Shown here piece by piece: positions 1 to 12,325 of a DNA stretch of 64,000 nt (positions are counted from its first letter, which is position 1; the number at the start of each line of letters is the position of its first letter). The stretch is from Solenopsis invicta. Taxonomy: Eukaryota; Arthropoda; Insecta; Hymenoptera; Formicidae. Made by a program: the position numbers and the translations under genes. Under the pieces are notes generated by a model. That model ran no database searches and was not told where the DNA came from. It was given only the letters and a program-made list of their open reading frames with translations. The stretch is from NCBI RefSeq assembly GCF_016802725.1, contig NC_052669.1:20799770-20863769 (forward strand). Direction: 5' to 3'.

Positions 1-357
1 TCGATTTTTAACGAATCGCGCCGCGCGCGCGTTCGTCTCGTTGCAAACGATTTTACCGTTAATCGGCTTATGCAATATCGACGCGATATATCGAAGCCGA
101 GCACGCGAACACGCGTGCCGCGCCTCGAAACTCGAAAAGTTCCTTCGAAGCTGCGAATTGTTCGAAAATCACAAGTCGGAAAACGCTGCATTCCAACGTG
201 CATAGCGTACTCGTAAAGCAGAAACATTACCGATTATACGAAATCTGCGCGAGCAATTAATTTTTAGTTAGTGTAATATACACGGAAATAATATTATAGT
301 TACTGAAATACAGATCTGAAATTTTTTATACAGGAAAATACAAAAAGAAAGACACAA

Positions 358-556
358 CCCGTATACAGTAAAGAATAGTGAAAGCATTGCAAAATATTGC
401 TACAATGTTTCAGCAATATTGCAGCAACGAGAATATGTTCGCAATATTGATACGCAACGTTGCAGCAATGTTAATATTACAATATTATATATGTTGCTGC
501 AATGTTGCTGAAACATTGCAGCAATAGTTTGCTTTTTTTATGCTGTGTTGTATGGA
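358..556. repeat. Inverted-repeat element, GCAATATTGC family, copy 1
   Basis: The ends are imperfect inverted repeats (CCGTATACAG on the left, CCATACAACACAG read inward from the right). The interior is built from repeated GCAATATTGC and GCAACGTTGC-like palindromes. Related copies lie at 10402-10652 and 50827-50910. There is no coding capacity, so it is best described as a MITE-like element; the superfamily is not determined. Confidence 0.65.
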
Positions 557-604
557 AGTTAAATATTTACGTTGGATACTCAAAATAATTATATTAAACG
601 TTTA

Positions 605-760
605 AGCTAGTTACAACAAGAATGTCACTTATTGCAACAATATCGTCGTGCTTGAGCTTTCTACATTATTATATTTTGACAGTTCGATATAAAATTACTT
701 TCTGATTTGTATCTAACTAAATTTTTAGATACTGTAGTATAAAAAAAACTGTAGTATAAA
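605..760. repeat. Fragment of the CACGGAAAGAAC MITE family
   Basis: This stretch matches the right half of the full copies at 15168-15403 and 33488-33720, including the block that reads roughly TTTCTGATTTGTATCTAACT followed by AAATTTTTAGATACTGTAGT. The outer terminus is replaced by A-rich sequence in which a short ACTGTAGTATAAA unit is repeated. Confidence 0.55.
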
Positions 761-1500
761 AAAAAAGTTACTCTATCTTTGTGTACAAAAACGAATGAGA
801 ATTATATCGTCGACCAAATGAGATAAGATCGTGAATATCTTCTTGACACGAAACAATGTTAAAGTGGAGTGTCAAGCGCCAAATTGAGACGCGCATAAAG
901 CGTTTCTTTCTCGCATCTAATATACGCCGGCCGCATGACACGCGAGCTAAGGAAAATGTGCGCGCTCTTTCTGGCATCTGAATTACGCGTGCGGAATCGG
1001 ATAAGAGCCGGTCGTTGCACCAAAAAAAAAAGAAAAAAACAAAATGCGTAGAACGAGAAAAATCGCGAATTTCAAATTTCGATACGCTCGCCACGGCGAG
1101 GTTTCCGATTGCGTGCTCATCGCGCGACATTCCCGCCGACGGAGATGCATTAAAGCGAGATGGGAATTCAGCGTGGAGTTTTATTGAGATTTAATGGAGT
1201 TATCGGGTTCTCTCCCGTCTCTCTCTCCCCTTTCTTTCTCTTTCTCTTTCCCTTCCACTCTTTCTATTCATGCCGTCGAGGCTGCTCATGCGTGCGAATT
1301 TATGGCCCACGCTGATGACTTACCCTTGGCCGCTGTGAGAATCCGCCCGAGGGTGAGCCAGACACGGTCGTAACTATCGGCCGATCGCGAGCCGATCACG
1401 CAGGTAATATTGCGCGCCGCGATACAATTTAACTTTTCAATGTGCGATCGCATGGGCGCCGCTAAAGAAGATTAGGTACACGCAATGAGGCTCCTGCACA

Positions 1501-2999
1501 TATACGCGTTTTATCTTGAGTCACAAGTATAAAAAATATTAAAAAGAATCGTTTGTTTTTCGAGCATTAAAACAGGTTTACAAGTCGAATTAAATACGAG
1601 TCAAATATAAATCGTTTTTTTTCCGCGAAGTAAATTACTTGAATACATAGCTAATAGAGATTTGCGAATTATTCAAAAATATCGAATTTGAGAAATTCGA
1701 ATCACATTATATTGCCAATTTTATAAAATTATATCTAAAATAACGTTATATTACATGATATATTTTTTTATATAAAAATAGTTTGATTTGGATTCAATTT
1801 AGCGTCAAAAAATCCTGATTTGCACTCTCTAACAAATAAAAAAAATTAATAAATTTTTCAAGTAATTTTTTGGGCTTTATTCTTGCAGAATTTAATTCAT
1901 ATTTTATTTTTAATAAGCGTACGGTTTTATTTAACAAAAACAAAAGGAATAGAAAGCTTCAAATTTGCTTTTATGAGAAATTCTTGTGACGCTTATGCAG
2001 CTTCCTGAGGAAAATCCTGATCCGACTAATACTCAGGATTGTGCCTGCGGGCTCAAAGCTAAGCCGGTATCCGTCGACACGAAGACGTAATTAATTAATG
2101 TCGCGCGTGATCGATCGCGGATTAATGCAGCCCGATGGAGACACGTTTATACAACGTTCTCCAGATGTAACGATACTCTTGACTTTGTTACACACTTTGT
2201 TACACACGGAGAACGTATAATCATTCTATCATTTTAGCTGCTTCGGCGATCCTAGGTGTACTCTGTAATGAATGTCAAGCAGAAATTTTTTTGGTAATTT
2301 GATACTAAGGGGGAATGAATATGATAATTTTAAAGACAAGAAAAAATGATGAATGTACATATAAATGCGAATTAACGGATGAAAATGTGTAACATACGTA
2401 TCTTGGCCAACTGTTATAAATTTACAATAAGTGGCGATATTGAATGCAAATTTGCGCGGGAGGAGTTGTGACTTTCTCGACGGTTATAACCTCGTTGTTG
2501 AATTGAACGTCGACGTATCGCCGATATAACGAATGTCGGCATTACGGGGCGAGTACACATTGCGCTCATCTGCGTGCTCGCGATATCGCCGGAATGCGGG
2601 CCGATACGTACTCTATCGTATCGTAAATCCTATCGGCGAGCTGCCGTAAGATGTCGGCAGCCCTTTACCTTCGCGTTCCTCGCGGTGCACTACTTCGTTC
2701 GCCGCGAAGGAGACAGCTTTCCGTAATTACGCGAATAAATCTGGTAGCGCTCTCTGACCCTTCCGAGATTTTAATCCTTTATCATTTGCGAATCTTCTTG
2801 CGCGGTGCGCCTCGAAATAAAAATTTTATTCTACATTTTTTTATTTTTTTATTTTTTTGAGACATCTGTAGCCCAAAAATTTCTCCTCCGTTCGCTTGCA
2901 CTGTAAATTACGCTCCGTTTTACACCCAAAGACATTATTCACTTTAATAATTACACAGTCAATCGCGGTAACGAGAGACATCCCTGCGAACTATCGGGA
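1501..2999. other. Intergenic DNA, AT-rich with a GC patch
   Basis: AT-rich to about 1980, then mixed sequence, with a CpG-rich patch at about 2460-2760. The open frame at 2651-2860 ends in a run of Phe codons from a poly-T tract and resembles no known protein. No gene or structured RNA is visible. Confidence 0.55.
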
Positions 3000-3775
3000 A
3001 GAAACTACGGCTCGCGCAATTAGCGGCTCGCAATAATTTAAGCGGCTCCAATTAATGCATCTGTATGCGCCGATGAGGAGCGCGCCGCTGAGCTTCGCAG
3101 ATAGGCGAACGAGCGAAGCTACTTTAACGCGCTCCTTCCAGGCCAGTAATTAACACCATGATACTCGGTTGGTCTTGCTGTTCGTCAATTCGTTAAAGCG
3201 AAATTTTTTTAATCGATACCCCTTCGGCGATTTTTTTTTCTTTCGTGAAACATTTCCCGATCGCCGAACAGACGAACAGAGTTGTTGACCGCGCCGACAA
3301 ATGTTTCGGAGATCAAAAGCTTTCGAATCATTCAGGTGCATGAAAAAGCAGCTATTTTTCTGAATAAGAGTTCGCTGCAATTCTCGCAGGTCGCAGACTG
3401 ATGAAGGAAAGAGCGCGACGGCGCTTAATCTCATCGAAATAACGATAATGGCCGACGTGTACGTTACATATCTTATCCCCCTCGATGTGGAAACAGTTAT
3501 ATCCTCGCGGGACGAACGACGGCTCCCGCGGATTTATGGAAGTGGACGGTGTGGCGGCGCGGCGCGCGAGGTAAAATGCAAACGCGGCTGCATATGCATA
3601 TAGACATATATGTGTACGTACGCATATATTTACGCAGCGTCGTGCGCCGGCTCGCTGGCTCACCTTCCTTCACGACGCGGCGAGAAGGAGGTGTTTGCAT
3701 TGGCCTAGTGCCGAGGCGCGTTCGCAAGGCGAAATTAATTACCCCGTCCTCCGACGTAACGGGTCTTCGGCCGAT

Positions 3776-3820
<45 letters not shown>

Positions 3821-4190
3821 CGGGTGGTAAGAGGCGAGACGAGAAAGAAGAGAGGGAGAGAAAGAGAAAGAGCCCTGGTCGGCACTCTGCGTTCGATACG
3901 ATTTTATCAGATTTTATTGCGGATTTACAGTTGCCGGAAAAACAGCGGGGCAGGCTGCGCTTGCTTTCGAGAGAGTGTCGGGATTCGCCGCAGTAATCGG
4001 CCGTAAATCTGACGTATGACACTCGGCGTCGGTCCCGAGTGTCGATCCGCATGTGGATCGAATTGCGATTGAGATCAAGTCGCTCGAGAGAAAAATCACC
4101 TAGACGCTCATCGTCGCTCGTTCTGCGTCCGCTTATTAGTACGCACTGACTTCTAGATGCCCTAACGATCACCCAAGATGATATTTTATA
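3000..4190. other. CpG-rich island with polypurine tract
   Basis: GC and CpG content is well above the flanks. Overlapping frames are open on both strands (for example 3497-3727, 3549-3830 and 3735-4172), as expected where stop codons are scarce. None shows a domain, and several translate simple repeats (Arg-Glu or Ser-Leu runs). It may be a regulatory island or a non-coding exon; no direct evidence decides this. Confidence 0.5.
3779..3820 (+). repeat. (GA)n microsatellite followed by poly-G
   Basis: About 17 uninterrupted GA units followed by eight G. Such tracts bind GAGA-type factors in flies, but that role is only a possibility here. Confidence 0.9.
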
Positions 4191-4402
4191 CCAGGGTTTT
4201 GCATTTATGCGAAAAAAATATAAATAGTCTACCCTATAAGCGCTACGATATTCCCAGAACGTTATACGAATATTATTAAAAATGAAAATAATATTGAAAT
4301 AATATATTCAATATTTTTAATATTTAAATATAATAAATATTTTAATATAATAAGCATATTGTATTATTTCAATATTCATGAAATGAAATATGAAAATGTT
4401 CT

Positions 4403-4656
4403 ACACAGAAAGAACAATTTTACTGTAGTATCTAAAAATGTAGCTAGATACACATCAGAAAATAATTGTATGCCGGGCTATTAATATATATATATATATA
4501 TGCATACACACATATGATTATGTAAGATGTTCGAGCACACTGCTGCAAAAAATTTTGACATTCTAACAACCAATTTGAACATTCAATATTAATTTTTTAA
4601 CGGTTCAACACAATTATTTTCAGATTTGTATTTCGGAAAAAATGTTCTTTCCGTGT
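4403..4656. repeat. MITE, CACGGAAAGAAC family, copy A
   Basis: The left end reads TA-CACAGAAAGAAC and the right end GTTCTTTCCGTG-TA, so the element has terminal inverted repeats and is flanked by TA, the target duplication typical of Tc1/mariner-type elements. The interior has no coding frame and carries a short (TA)n expansion at about 4484-4501. Its central block (GCTGCAAAAAATTTTGACAT) recurs in the other copies. Confidence 0.8.
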
Positions 4657-4847
4657 ACGAATATTATTTTCGTTAAAAAATTAATGTGATTTATTATACG
4701 TGAAATATTTATAAACTTTATTATTATTACATTTAAAAATGTTGCTAGACATGTTGCTATCAAAATAATTAGAACACTGAAGGAAGAAAAAACAATCGAA
4801 AAGTTTCCAGACATTCCATAGCTTCAGCATCCTTAATACATGATTAT

Positions 4848-4922
4848 TTTGACGGTCTAACTTTTAACAAAGGAAACAAATTATTTTCAAATTTTTAGAT
4901 ACTTTAGTAAAACTATTCTTTT
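4848..4922. repeat. Right-end fragment of the CACGGAAAGAAC MITE family
   Basis: It contains the family's right-hand block (ATTATTTTCA, then TTTTTAGATACTTTAGTAAAA, here slightly diverged) and a weak TTCTTTTTATAA end. The left half is missing. Confidence 0.5.
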
Positions 4923-5168
4923 TATAATAAGATTCGAAAGAATTCTAGTCTAGTTAATTAATCAGTTAATTAATTACAGTAATTTTTAAAAGAGAGAACG
5001 AGAACTAATTGTAAGCATAGCTTAGAGAAGTCAGTTCAGTGCCATTAAATATACATGTAGACTCAATTTAATTAATAGATAATTAATTAGCAGCTCTAGT
5101 AAAACTTTTATCGGACGTTGTATATCTAGATGCCCGATGTTAAAATATCGGGGAATCGAGGCAAGAGC

Positions 5169-5279
5169 GTATCGATAACTCGATAACACCATGCCACGTC
5201 GTTAACATTCTTAGCAGTGTATCGTCGCCCGCATTTATGCGGAGCGAGATACTTTTTGATTCGCGCTGTGCTATATAAA
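5169..5279 (+). promoter_or_regulatory. Possible core promoter: TATCGATA plus TATATAAA
   Basis: TATCGATA (about 5170-5177) is the exact consensus of the fly DNA replication-related element bound by DREF, followed by ACTCGATAA. A TATATAAA motif occurs near 5271 followed by GC-rich DNA. No supported exon follows, so a promoter here would drive a non-coding exon, or the motifs are coincidental. Confidence 0.25.
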
Positions 5280-5652
5280 CTTGGCCGCGGCAACGTACGA
5301 CTCCCGCGTCCGTGTCAAATCATTTACATGGTAGTGGCGCGGGAGAGCTTCGATCGGAGAGGATTTCGCGTGCATAAGAGCGGCGCATATTAACCCGACC
5401 CTTTTCATCTTGATTCTGACGATTCGCGCGACTAATTGGCAATACCTCGATCGTTCTCGCTCGCATTTAATCGCGGCGAGTAGCGCCGTGCGAGCTCCCG
5501 CAGTCTCTCTCGTAATTATGCATGCACGTTGCAGTGTGCGGTAAATAAAGGCCAGATTGGAAGGAAACTCATCGATTTTGATCAGAGGCCACCTTCCGAA
5601 AGAAATCCAACTCGCTAGACTATTTTTTTTCTCGAATACGTTTATTGATATG

Positions 5653-5657
5653 TACAT

Positions 5658-5696
<39 letters not shown>

Positions 5697-5699
5697 CAC
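5653..5699. repeat. (CATA)n(CA)n compound microsatellite
   Basis: Six or so CATA units run directly into about 13 CA units. Confidence 0.9.
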
Positions 5700-6300
5700 G
5701 CAGCCGCATACATAGGTACACGCTTTCCTGGATGTTTGGCAGAGATCAGCTCCAAGGCGAAATAAATTCTCTCACTCACACACCCGCTCTTTCCTTCACT
5801 AGATCTTATATTCGGAAAGCGCGATCGTGCGTATACGCACGGATACACGCGCACACGTGGGCGCGCATCTCGGCTCCCAGCGAGCTGGTCGAAGGTGTTG
5901 TTATAATTTACGATTATGCCGACTACATAGCGCGCGAAGAAATAGCGCGGCTAACCGGACAACTCGCGCCACACGGACAAATGACCCGCGGACACCGAAG
6001 AAACGCCGGGGCGTTTGTCCGCCCTGCTAACGACGTCGTCGTCTCGTCGAGGTCGATGGAAGGCGGAGGCGTGTTAAAAGGTGTTCCGACCCCTCCACGG
6101 TTAAAGTGATAATTAATCTCGCGAGTTAATGGCGACGTGTATATCGTCCTTCGGAGGGCGTTTGCTTTTTTTAGTGGGCTTTACTTGAGTTTGAAGAAAT
6201 CAGCGGCTCTCGCTGCCGAAACTGCCCTGTCGGTCGAGGACATAAAATTTTAATGCATTTCCTTGTCGATCGAAAGCGACGAGATTGACTCTGTGTCGCT

Positions 6301-8650
6301 TGATACGTTTTTTAAAGATCAGCTTAATTATAAGGAGCTGAGATCCGCCAACTTCCTGTTGAATGTTATGTCTTTGTAGGGATCTATTAAATTAATTAAT
6401 AATCTGTTAAAATGGAGACAGATATTATAATTAATTGTAAGTCTCATATCTCTTTTAAACTCATTGCAGTTTAGAATTTTGTTACGCAGTGAAAAGAAAT
6501 TTTTTTTGTTCAAGTAAAATATATTTGTTTTAATGTTGTTTTTTTAATTCAAAAATATTTTTTATTTTAAGACTAAATTATTTTATACTAGTTAATATTT
6601 ATTTAAATCAAGAAAATTATATTAAAATAAATAAATATATTTACTTGAACGTAAAAAACATTTTTTTTCAATGTGTTACTTTCAAAATAAACGACTTTTA
6701 CATCAAACTCTTATCAAAATAAATGTCATAATTATTGCTGACACTCGTAGTCTAATATGACGATAAATCGATGCAGCATGAATGAAAATAAATCAAAATC
6801 ATTAAAAGACCTCGAAAAACATAGGTAGATTTCTCGAACATACAAATACGCGGACTAAAACGTCAAATTAGATGTTACTTTCAGCATTGACGAGATACTA
6901 TTAAAAATTCTAGCAGTTCCTGTCAATCTTGAATAAATTTTCGTGACCACAAAAGGGGCACCGGAAACACGGCGGTAATTGAAGAGCGATGACATTATCG
7001 ATTAGAAATGTATGACTGTTAATATAAATATTTAGATAATATATTATTAAATTCATGGTTTTCTCGGGTTTAATATATCATTTAATACACGGTTAAATAA
7101 ATTGTTATTATGGGTATTTTCAGGATGATTAAGTGCGGTTGAAACGTTTTTGTAAACCATTTTCGTAAGAAGAATAAATTTATTGTTATAAAATTACGTA
7201 CACTTTTTTGTATATTTGGCCATTTCGTTTCGTATGATTTTTTTTTATTATATAAACGCTTTATAAATAAGTAGACATATTTATAATGCTATAAATATGT
7301 ATTGTATATATTGCAGCAAAATTACAAGTTATTTCTTCAGTCATTTCTCTGAATAATTAAACTTGAATAATAACATTAAAGTTGCAGTTTTAAATGAAAA
7401 TCGAGTATTAATAGATACTAAATATACAATGTATACGTTTCTACGAAACATCAAGATAATAATAAATAAACATAGTACTGTTACCAGTTTTTTTTAATTC
7501 TTAATTATTTAAATTTTAGTAGTCACGCCAACTTCCAAGATCGTTGATCTTTAATATCTTGTTAGTGCTTTCAAGAATCAAAGATTAACATAAGGATATA
7601 TTTCAATTCGATTTCTACAAGCATCGATAAAATTCTATTACGTATATTTATAATATTGTATATATAAAAAATTCACACACTAGAGTTTCGAAAAATGTAC
7701 TCCTCATATGTATATCCAAGGGCAGAAGAGTAAAGTATTTTCTTGCGCTACTAGTGGACGGTTGGCAGGATGTACGTCGACAGTTATAACGCAAGGGGCC
7801 GTTTGCGGGATCGTTTAGACGAGTCTCCTTAAATAACGATCATAGGGTTCGTAACTAACGTAAAGATGCGAGAGAACGGCAGAAACACGGGAGACAAATA
7901 TAAATATATCCTGGAGGTTTCTCGCTTCAAGTAGACGCTCGTAATTATAGGAAAACCGAGTATATATTACCATATGTTTATATTTCAGTGAGATGTGCGA
8001 TTAGTACACATTATGATGTGTATCCCGGATAAATATTAAAACACTACTTGGCTGTAGAACGTGTGACGGGAAATCATTACGCGGGTATACTTAAACTTGT
8101 AGAAACCAGTCCATTGTAGAGCTTTAAAACTGCAATAGTTGTTAGTCCTTACTATAAAATCATAAAGAAGGGAGAACTATTTTTAATTATAGGTATAAAT
8201 TCTTTATATCCAGTTTTTGCATACATACTCATTCACTTGCATTTTATACTCGATTTATGATGTTAAGTAATAATTCGTTGGATGAGCTATTTACACGGAC
8301 TTTTTATTGATATTAGCAATAAAATTACTATTACTTATATTTTTCTTATATTTACTCTGGATAAAAGTTTATCATCATATGTAAGAATTTTCTTACACTT
8401 TTTAATGTCTATGGGTATTTTTTATCTTTTCTTTATAGATTGCTAGATGGGAGAACGTACGTCAATTGAACTGTTTTAATGTAAAAATTTTATTAAATAT
8501 TATTTTAATCTATTGAAATTTTAATAACAAAAACTGTATTAAATTTCAATTGAAACACGCATAGAAATTCACTCACAGTATTCCAGAGTTGAAGTCTCAA
8601 AAGTGTAATAGAGTCAGAGTTACATCATCCGGTATAGGTCGATAAAAAAT
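6301..8650. other. AT-rich intergenic DNA
   Basis: Long AT-rich stretch with no open frame of interest. One hairpin element (6484-6677) is listed separately. The patch at 7740-7880 is less AT-rich but has no recognisable feature. Confidence 0.6.
6484..6677. repeat. Hairpin element with long terminal inverted repeats
   Basis: The left arm begins CGCAGTGAAAAGAAAT and runs through TTCAAGTAAA. The right arm returns TTTACTTGAA and ends TTTCAATGTG, giving inverted arms of roughly 40 bases with mismatches around an AT-rich centre. Flanks are TTA on the right and GTTA on the left, suggesting a TA-type target. No coding frame. Confidence 0.65.
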
Positions 8651-10130
8651 ATATAAATTTCTAATTAATGCGGTGGGAAGATTTCAGTTTCGCGCGCGAA
8701 ACCGACTCGTCAATGAGATGCTGGAAGGTAAAACCAGCGGCGACGACGAAGCGATTTTCGGTAAATATCGAAGTCCCGATGGCTCTCGGCGGATGAGCTC
8801 TCGCGCCGTTCCGTTCTGCTCGTAACTCTCGTCGTTACGAGCGTACACACGCGTGTAACTACAACTCACGTGTCTCGCAAGTTACGTATAATCACTTACA
8901 GAGAGAAACAAGCTTGTCCTAAGGCATACCGGGTGTCACCGGCCGCGCGCGCGGCATCGGAGGAGATGGGTGCGGCTCCGAGCTTTGAGAGCGTTTAGAG
9001 AAACGTCCGCCGGTCATTGCCCAGCGAAGGCGCGTTAAATTAATGCCACTGCGGCTCCGAGCTCGTTTCAATTTATCCGGGCAAGGCGCGAGGAAGAACG
9101 GAGAAAAAGAAACGAGGCGAGAGGGCGAGAACTCCGTCGATGATAGTCGTCTTCGGAAACCAGCTCTCGCGAGCGAGCGTGACCGCATGCCGATTTTTCT
9201 ATGTGTGTACGCTCTGCCCGCGAGACGGAGATTTAAATATACGAAGACCGAGGAAACTTTTTGCTAAAGTATTTTGTCATATTTTTCAAACTTGTCGCAA
9301 CGTTCAAATGTCCTCTCGTGCTCCTCTAATCAATGATTGATTTTTTTTTTTTTTTTTGAATCTTTAATTTCTGGTTTATAAAGAGTTAACATATATTTCG
9401 TTTGACAAAAATAAAAACTCTCTAGTTACAAATGTAAGAAGTTTGTGGAATTTTTAAAAATAAATTCATGAATGATCAAATAATTCCTATAAATAACGAA
9501 CGACAATGGAGACTTTATACTTTTGTACTACTCTACGAGTTTTTTTCTTTTTTTGTTTTTTTGAGTGTTCATTGACTGATCCACTCGGCCGATTCGATTC
9601 CGAGGCTCTCACGAATTTTATGTCGCTAATACGGTACGTACAGGACGAAACCAGTTTGTCGGCGCTTTCGAGCGCCTCCAAGGCGACGTCGGATGTCGGG
9701 GACAGCGGACAAGATCCCGGAAAGCGTCCCTCGGACCGGATCAAAGGGAACGGCCGGATGAAGACGAAGGGGACGCGCGGCAGGCGCGAGTGAGAGGGCG
9801 AGGGGACGATCGCGTGAAAAAGGAGAAGAGAGGATTAACGGACAGCTCCCTGAAAATTACATCGTCGGCTAATGAGACGTCGTGGGCCCGATCGGGCCTC
9901 GACTTCGAAGTCGAAGGAGCGAGACCGACCGACCGAGAAACCGAGAGGGATCGACGACGTGACTTCGCTTCGGATAGTATACGGACGGAGGATCGACCAC
10001 TTCTCGTCTCGCGTGCAGGTGTGCGCTTAATCCTTTCGTCGACAGGCTGCAGCTCGAACTTTTCCATTGTTTTTGCTCTGTTTGTTAAATAGCGAACGCG
10101 AATCGAATTGCCACGGTACCGGTTTAAACG
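8651..10130. other. Large CpG-rich island
   Basis: GC-rich from about 8680 to 9260 and again from 9570 to 10060, separated by an AT-rich gap with a poly-T run near 9343. Multiple frames are open on both strands (8919-9188, 9487-9744, 9741-10136, 9790-10092), rich in Arg and Ser, with no domain or conserved motif. It fits regulatory DNA or an untranslated exon better than a coding exon. Confidence 0.45.
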
Positions 10131-10401
10131 CGCCAATCTCTGAATTTTACTCTAATTCTTTTCTAATTCGGGAGGTGCACTTTATTAAGAAGAAGACATT
10201 CGCCATCTTTAATACATTGTTCATTTGCTTAATTATTACGAACCTGTATTTTATTAGCAACAATCACTAATTTTTAATATTTTGTTTGAATTACAACGCC
10301 GCATAAAGCTGCGATATTTTAAAATAGATAACTCTAGTACCTATATTGCAGAAGCCAGAAAAAATTAAAGGGTTGATGGTAATTTAAACGCAATCACACT
10401 G

Positions 10402-10652
10402 CCATACAGCACGGCATAGCATAAACGTTGCACAATATTGCTACAATATTTCAGTAATATTGTAGTAATGATACAATTTTCGCTTCAGAAATGTTAGTGC
10501 ATAACATTGTTATAGAAACGTTAATACAATATTATAAATGTTGCTGCTACATTACGTATCAATATTTCTGAAGCGGACATTTTACAATTGTTATAATGTT
10601 ACTGAAACATTGCAAGAATATTTTGAAATATTTTTGCTATGCTACATAATGG
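10402..10652. repeat. Inverted-repeat element, GCAATATTGC family, copy 2
   Basis: The left end reads CCATACAGCACGGCATAGCA. The right end, read inward, starts CCATTATGTAGCATAGCA. The inner CTTCAGAAATGTTAGT-like and reversed AATATTTCTGAAGC blocks pair with each other. It is the same family as 358-556 and 50827-50910. The 66-codon frame at 10538-10738 begins inside it and is not a gene. Confidence 0.7.
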
Positions 10653-11518
10653 TAAAATACCTTTTGACGATGGAGATCATTATCGATGGGAAGCAGAAAA
10701 TGAATTTAAAGCTCAAATATAAACATTTATTTATTTGAATAAATATATTTCTTTTGTTTTTATTTTATTATTAGAGCATAAAAATATTAATTAATATTCA
10801 AATAATGTATATCAAGCATTTTTACAGTAAATATTAAGAAAAATAAAAAGTTAATGTTTCTTTTAATATTTTAATAAAAATACAATTTTTTATTGTAAAA
10901 CTAGTTTTTTTACTCGGTTTTTTAAATTAAAAAATACCGATTTTTTATCTCTAGATATATTAACTCTAAGTATATTAGACATGGAGTTACCCTAATTGCA
11001 AATTTTTTCGATTGATTTTGATTGATGAATTTTGCTCGTTTAATCGATTTAAATTAAAATAGCACGAAGTTTATTCGTGTAACAAATTATGGCGGTTATC
11101 GCGTGTAAGCGTGCACGATCTTAAACGTGCGAAACGATCGTTATTGATCTTATCGATTGCGCCGGTCAGACAGCATAGCAACATTATTATTGCAGAAAGT
11201 CATCGCGAATCTTATCGATTCATAAAATCATTAATGGTCATTTTATGATCTCCGGTAAGCATGAATGCGGTGTCCGGTAAATGGCGTTCGTGTTGAAAGT
11301 GAACGTGAATCAATCTTATTTTTATAATTCCGTATATATTCGTCGCATAAAAATTAATCCTTTCTGTTTTACCTCTCTTTATATCTATTACTTTAATTAT
11401 TTAATTTTATGGTAAATTTATGTGAAATGTAAAAGAAATCATGAATAATACAATATAAAAGGGAATAGCTAAAAAATCAATATAATTTCTGCATCTCGTA
11501 TAGTGAAACATCACTCCA

Positions 11519-11892
11519 AAGCCTTTATTGTCGTAAATAATTCTCAATTTTTGATTGAAAGAAAAAAAAATGAATGAATGTATGAATGAATCTGTAATTT
11601 AAGTAACGCTTTTAATCAAAGATTAAAAATTATTTACGACTACGCGGAAAGAACAATTTTATTGAAGCATCTAAAAATTTAGCTGGATAAAGATCAGAAA
11701 ACAATTTTATGTTGAGTGATCATAATAATTGTTTAGGACGTCCAAGTATGATAATGTTGCTGCAAACAGTTTTGACGTTCTAGCAACCAAGTTAAACATC
11801 CGATACAATTTTTTAAATGATTCAACAGAATTATTTTCAGATCCGTATTTCAGCAAAATTGTTCTCTCCGTGTATGAATGCCGGCCTAAAAG
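11519..11892. repeat. Hairpin MITE (CCGGCCTAAA family, copy 1), interrupted by another MITE
   Basis: The left arm (TCGTAAATAATTCTCAATTT region) pairs with the right arm ending TTATTTACGAC at 11640. The missing right terminus TGAATGCCGGCCTAAA resumes at 11875 after a 232-bp MITE. In the intact copy at 24471-24606 the same point reads GACTATGAATACCGGCC, which shows the junction directly. Confidence 0.8.
11641..11874. repeat. MITE, CACGGAAAGAAC family, copy B, nested
   Basis: Ends are TA-CGCGGAAAGAAC and GTTCTCTCCGTG-TA. The flanking TA dinucleotides are the duplicated target inside the older hairpin element at 11519-11892. The interior keeps the family blocks (AAAAATTTAGCTGGATAAAG, AATGTTGCTGCAAACAG). 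No coding capacity. Confidence 0.85.
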
Positions 11893-12078
11893 AGAGACAA
11901 AATTTTGAGAGATTTGTCATTCTATTTAATAAGAGAGTCAAAATTCACTCTTACAGAATTGAATAAGACTCCTATTCGATTCTGTTTACTCTACGAGATT
12001 TAGAGAGTAGAATTTTTTGTTTTTTTTTTTGCATTATTATATTTAATTATATGACGTATCACACATAAAGGACTTGCA

Positions 12079-12325
12079 TTGAAAGGACGATTTCGCAGAA
12101 GTATTTAAAAATTTAGCTGGATACAAATCTGAAGATAATTTTGTTGGACTATGAAAGTAATTATGACAACTGTTCAATCATGATGAGTAATGCTGCAAAA
12201 AATTTTGACGTTCCACCAATTTGAGTGGTCCAACATAAATTCTGGATGGCCTAATAAATTATTTTCAGATCTGTATCTAGCTAAATGTTTAGGTTATTAC
12301 TTCAATAAAATCGTTCTTTCCGTGT
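12079..12325. repeat. MITE, CACGGAAAGAAC family, copy C
   Basis: The left end is degraded (GAAAGGACGATTTCGC). The right end, GTTCTTTCCGTG, is intact. Internal blocks AAAATTTAGCTGGATACAAA and ATTATTTTCAGATCTGTATC identify the family. Confidence 0.75.

Larger units (their letters stand above)
1..1500. other. Intergenic DNA, no gene seen
   Basis: No open frame here resembles a protein. The first 240 bases and about 880-1450 are CpG-rich, with a TC-rich patch near 1200-1260. The middle is AT-rich and carries one inverted-repeat element (358-556) and a fragment of the common MITE family (about 605-760), both listed separately. The 120-codon minus-strand frame at 768-1130 runs through a poly-A tract read as poly-Phe and is judged chance. 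Confidence 0.6.
4191..5150. other. AT-rich intergenic DNA with MITE copies
   Basis: Very AT-rich. It holds one full MITE (4403-4656) and a partial one (about 4848-4922). The 64-codon frame at 4620-4814 lies in AT-rich DNA and overlaps the MITE end. No gene is visible. Confidence 0.6.
5151..6300. other. CpG-rich island with DRE-like and TATA-like motifs
   Basis: A GC-rich block between AT-rich neighbours. It contains a TATCGATA palindrome near 5170 and a TATATAAA about 100 bases further on, near 5271, plus compound microsatellites at 5653-5699. Frames at 5271-5699 and 5645-6109 translate the microsatellite (Thr-His or Cys-Val runs) and are not credible proteins. Confidence 0.5.

Noticed and set aside
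3497..4172. Several overlapping frames in the 3-4 kb GC island
   Set aside because: Mutually overlapping on both strands with Arg-Glu and Ser-Leu runs from the GA tract.
5271..6109. Overlapping frames around the CA microsatellite
   Set aside because: Cys-Val and Thr-His runs come from the simple repeat; the remaining residues match nothing.
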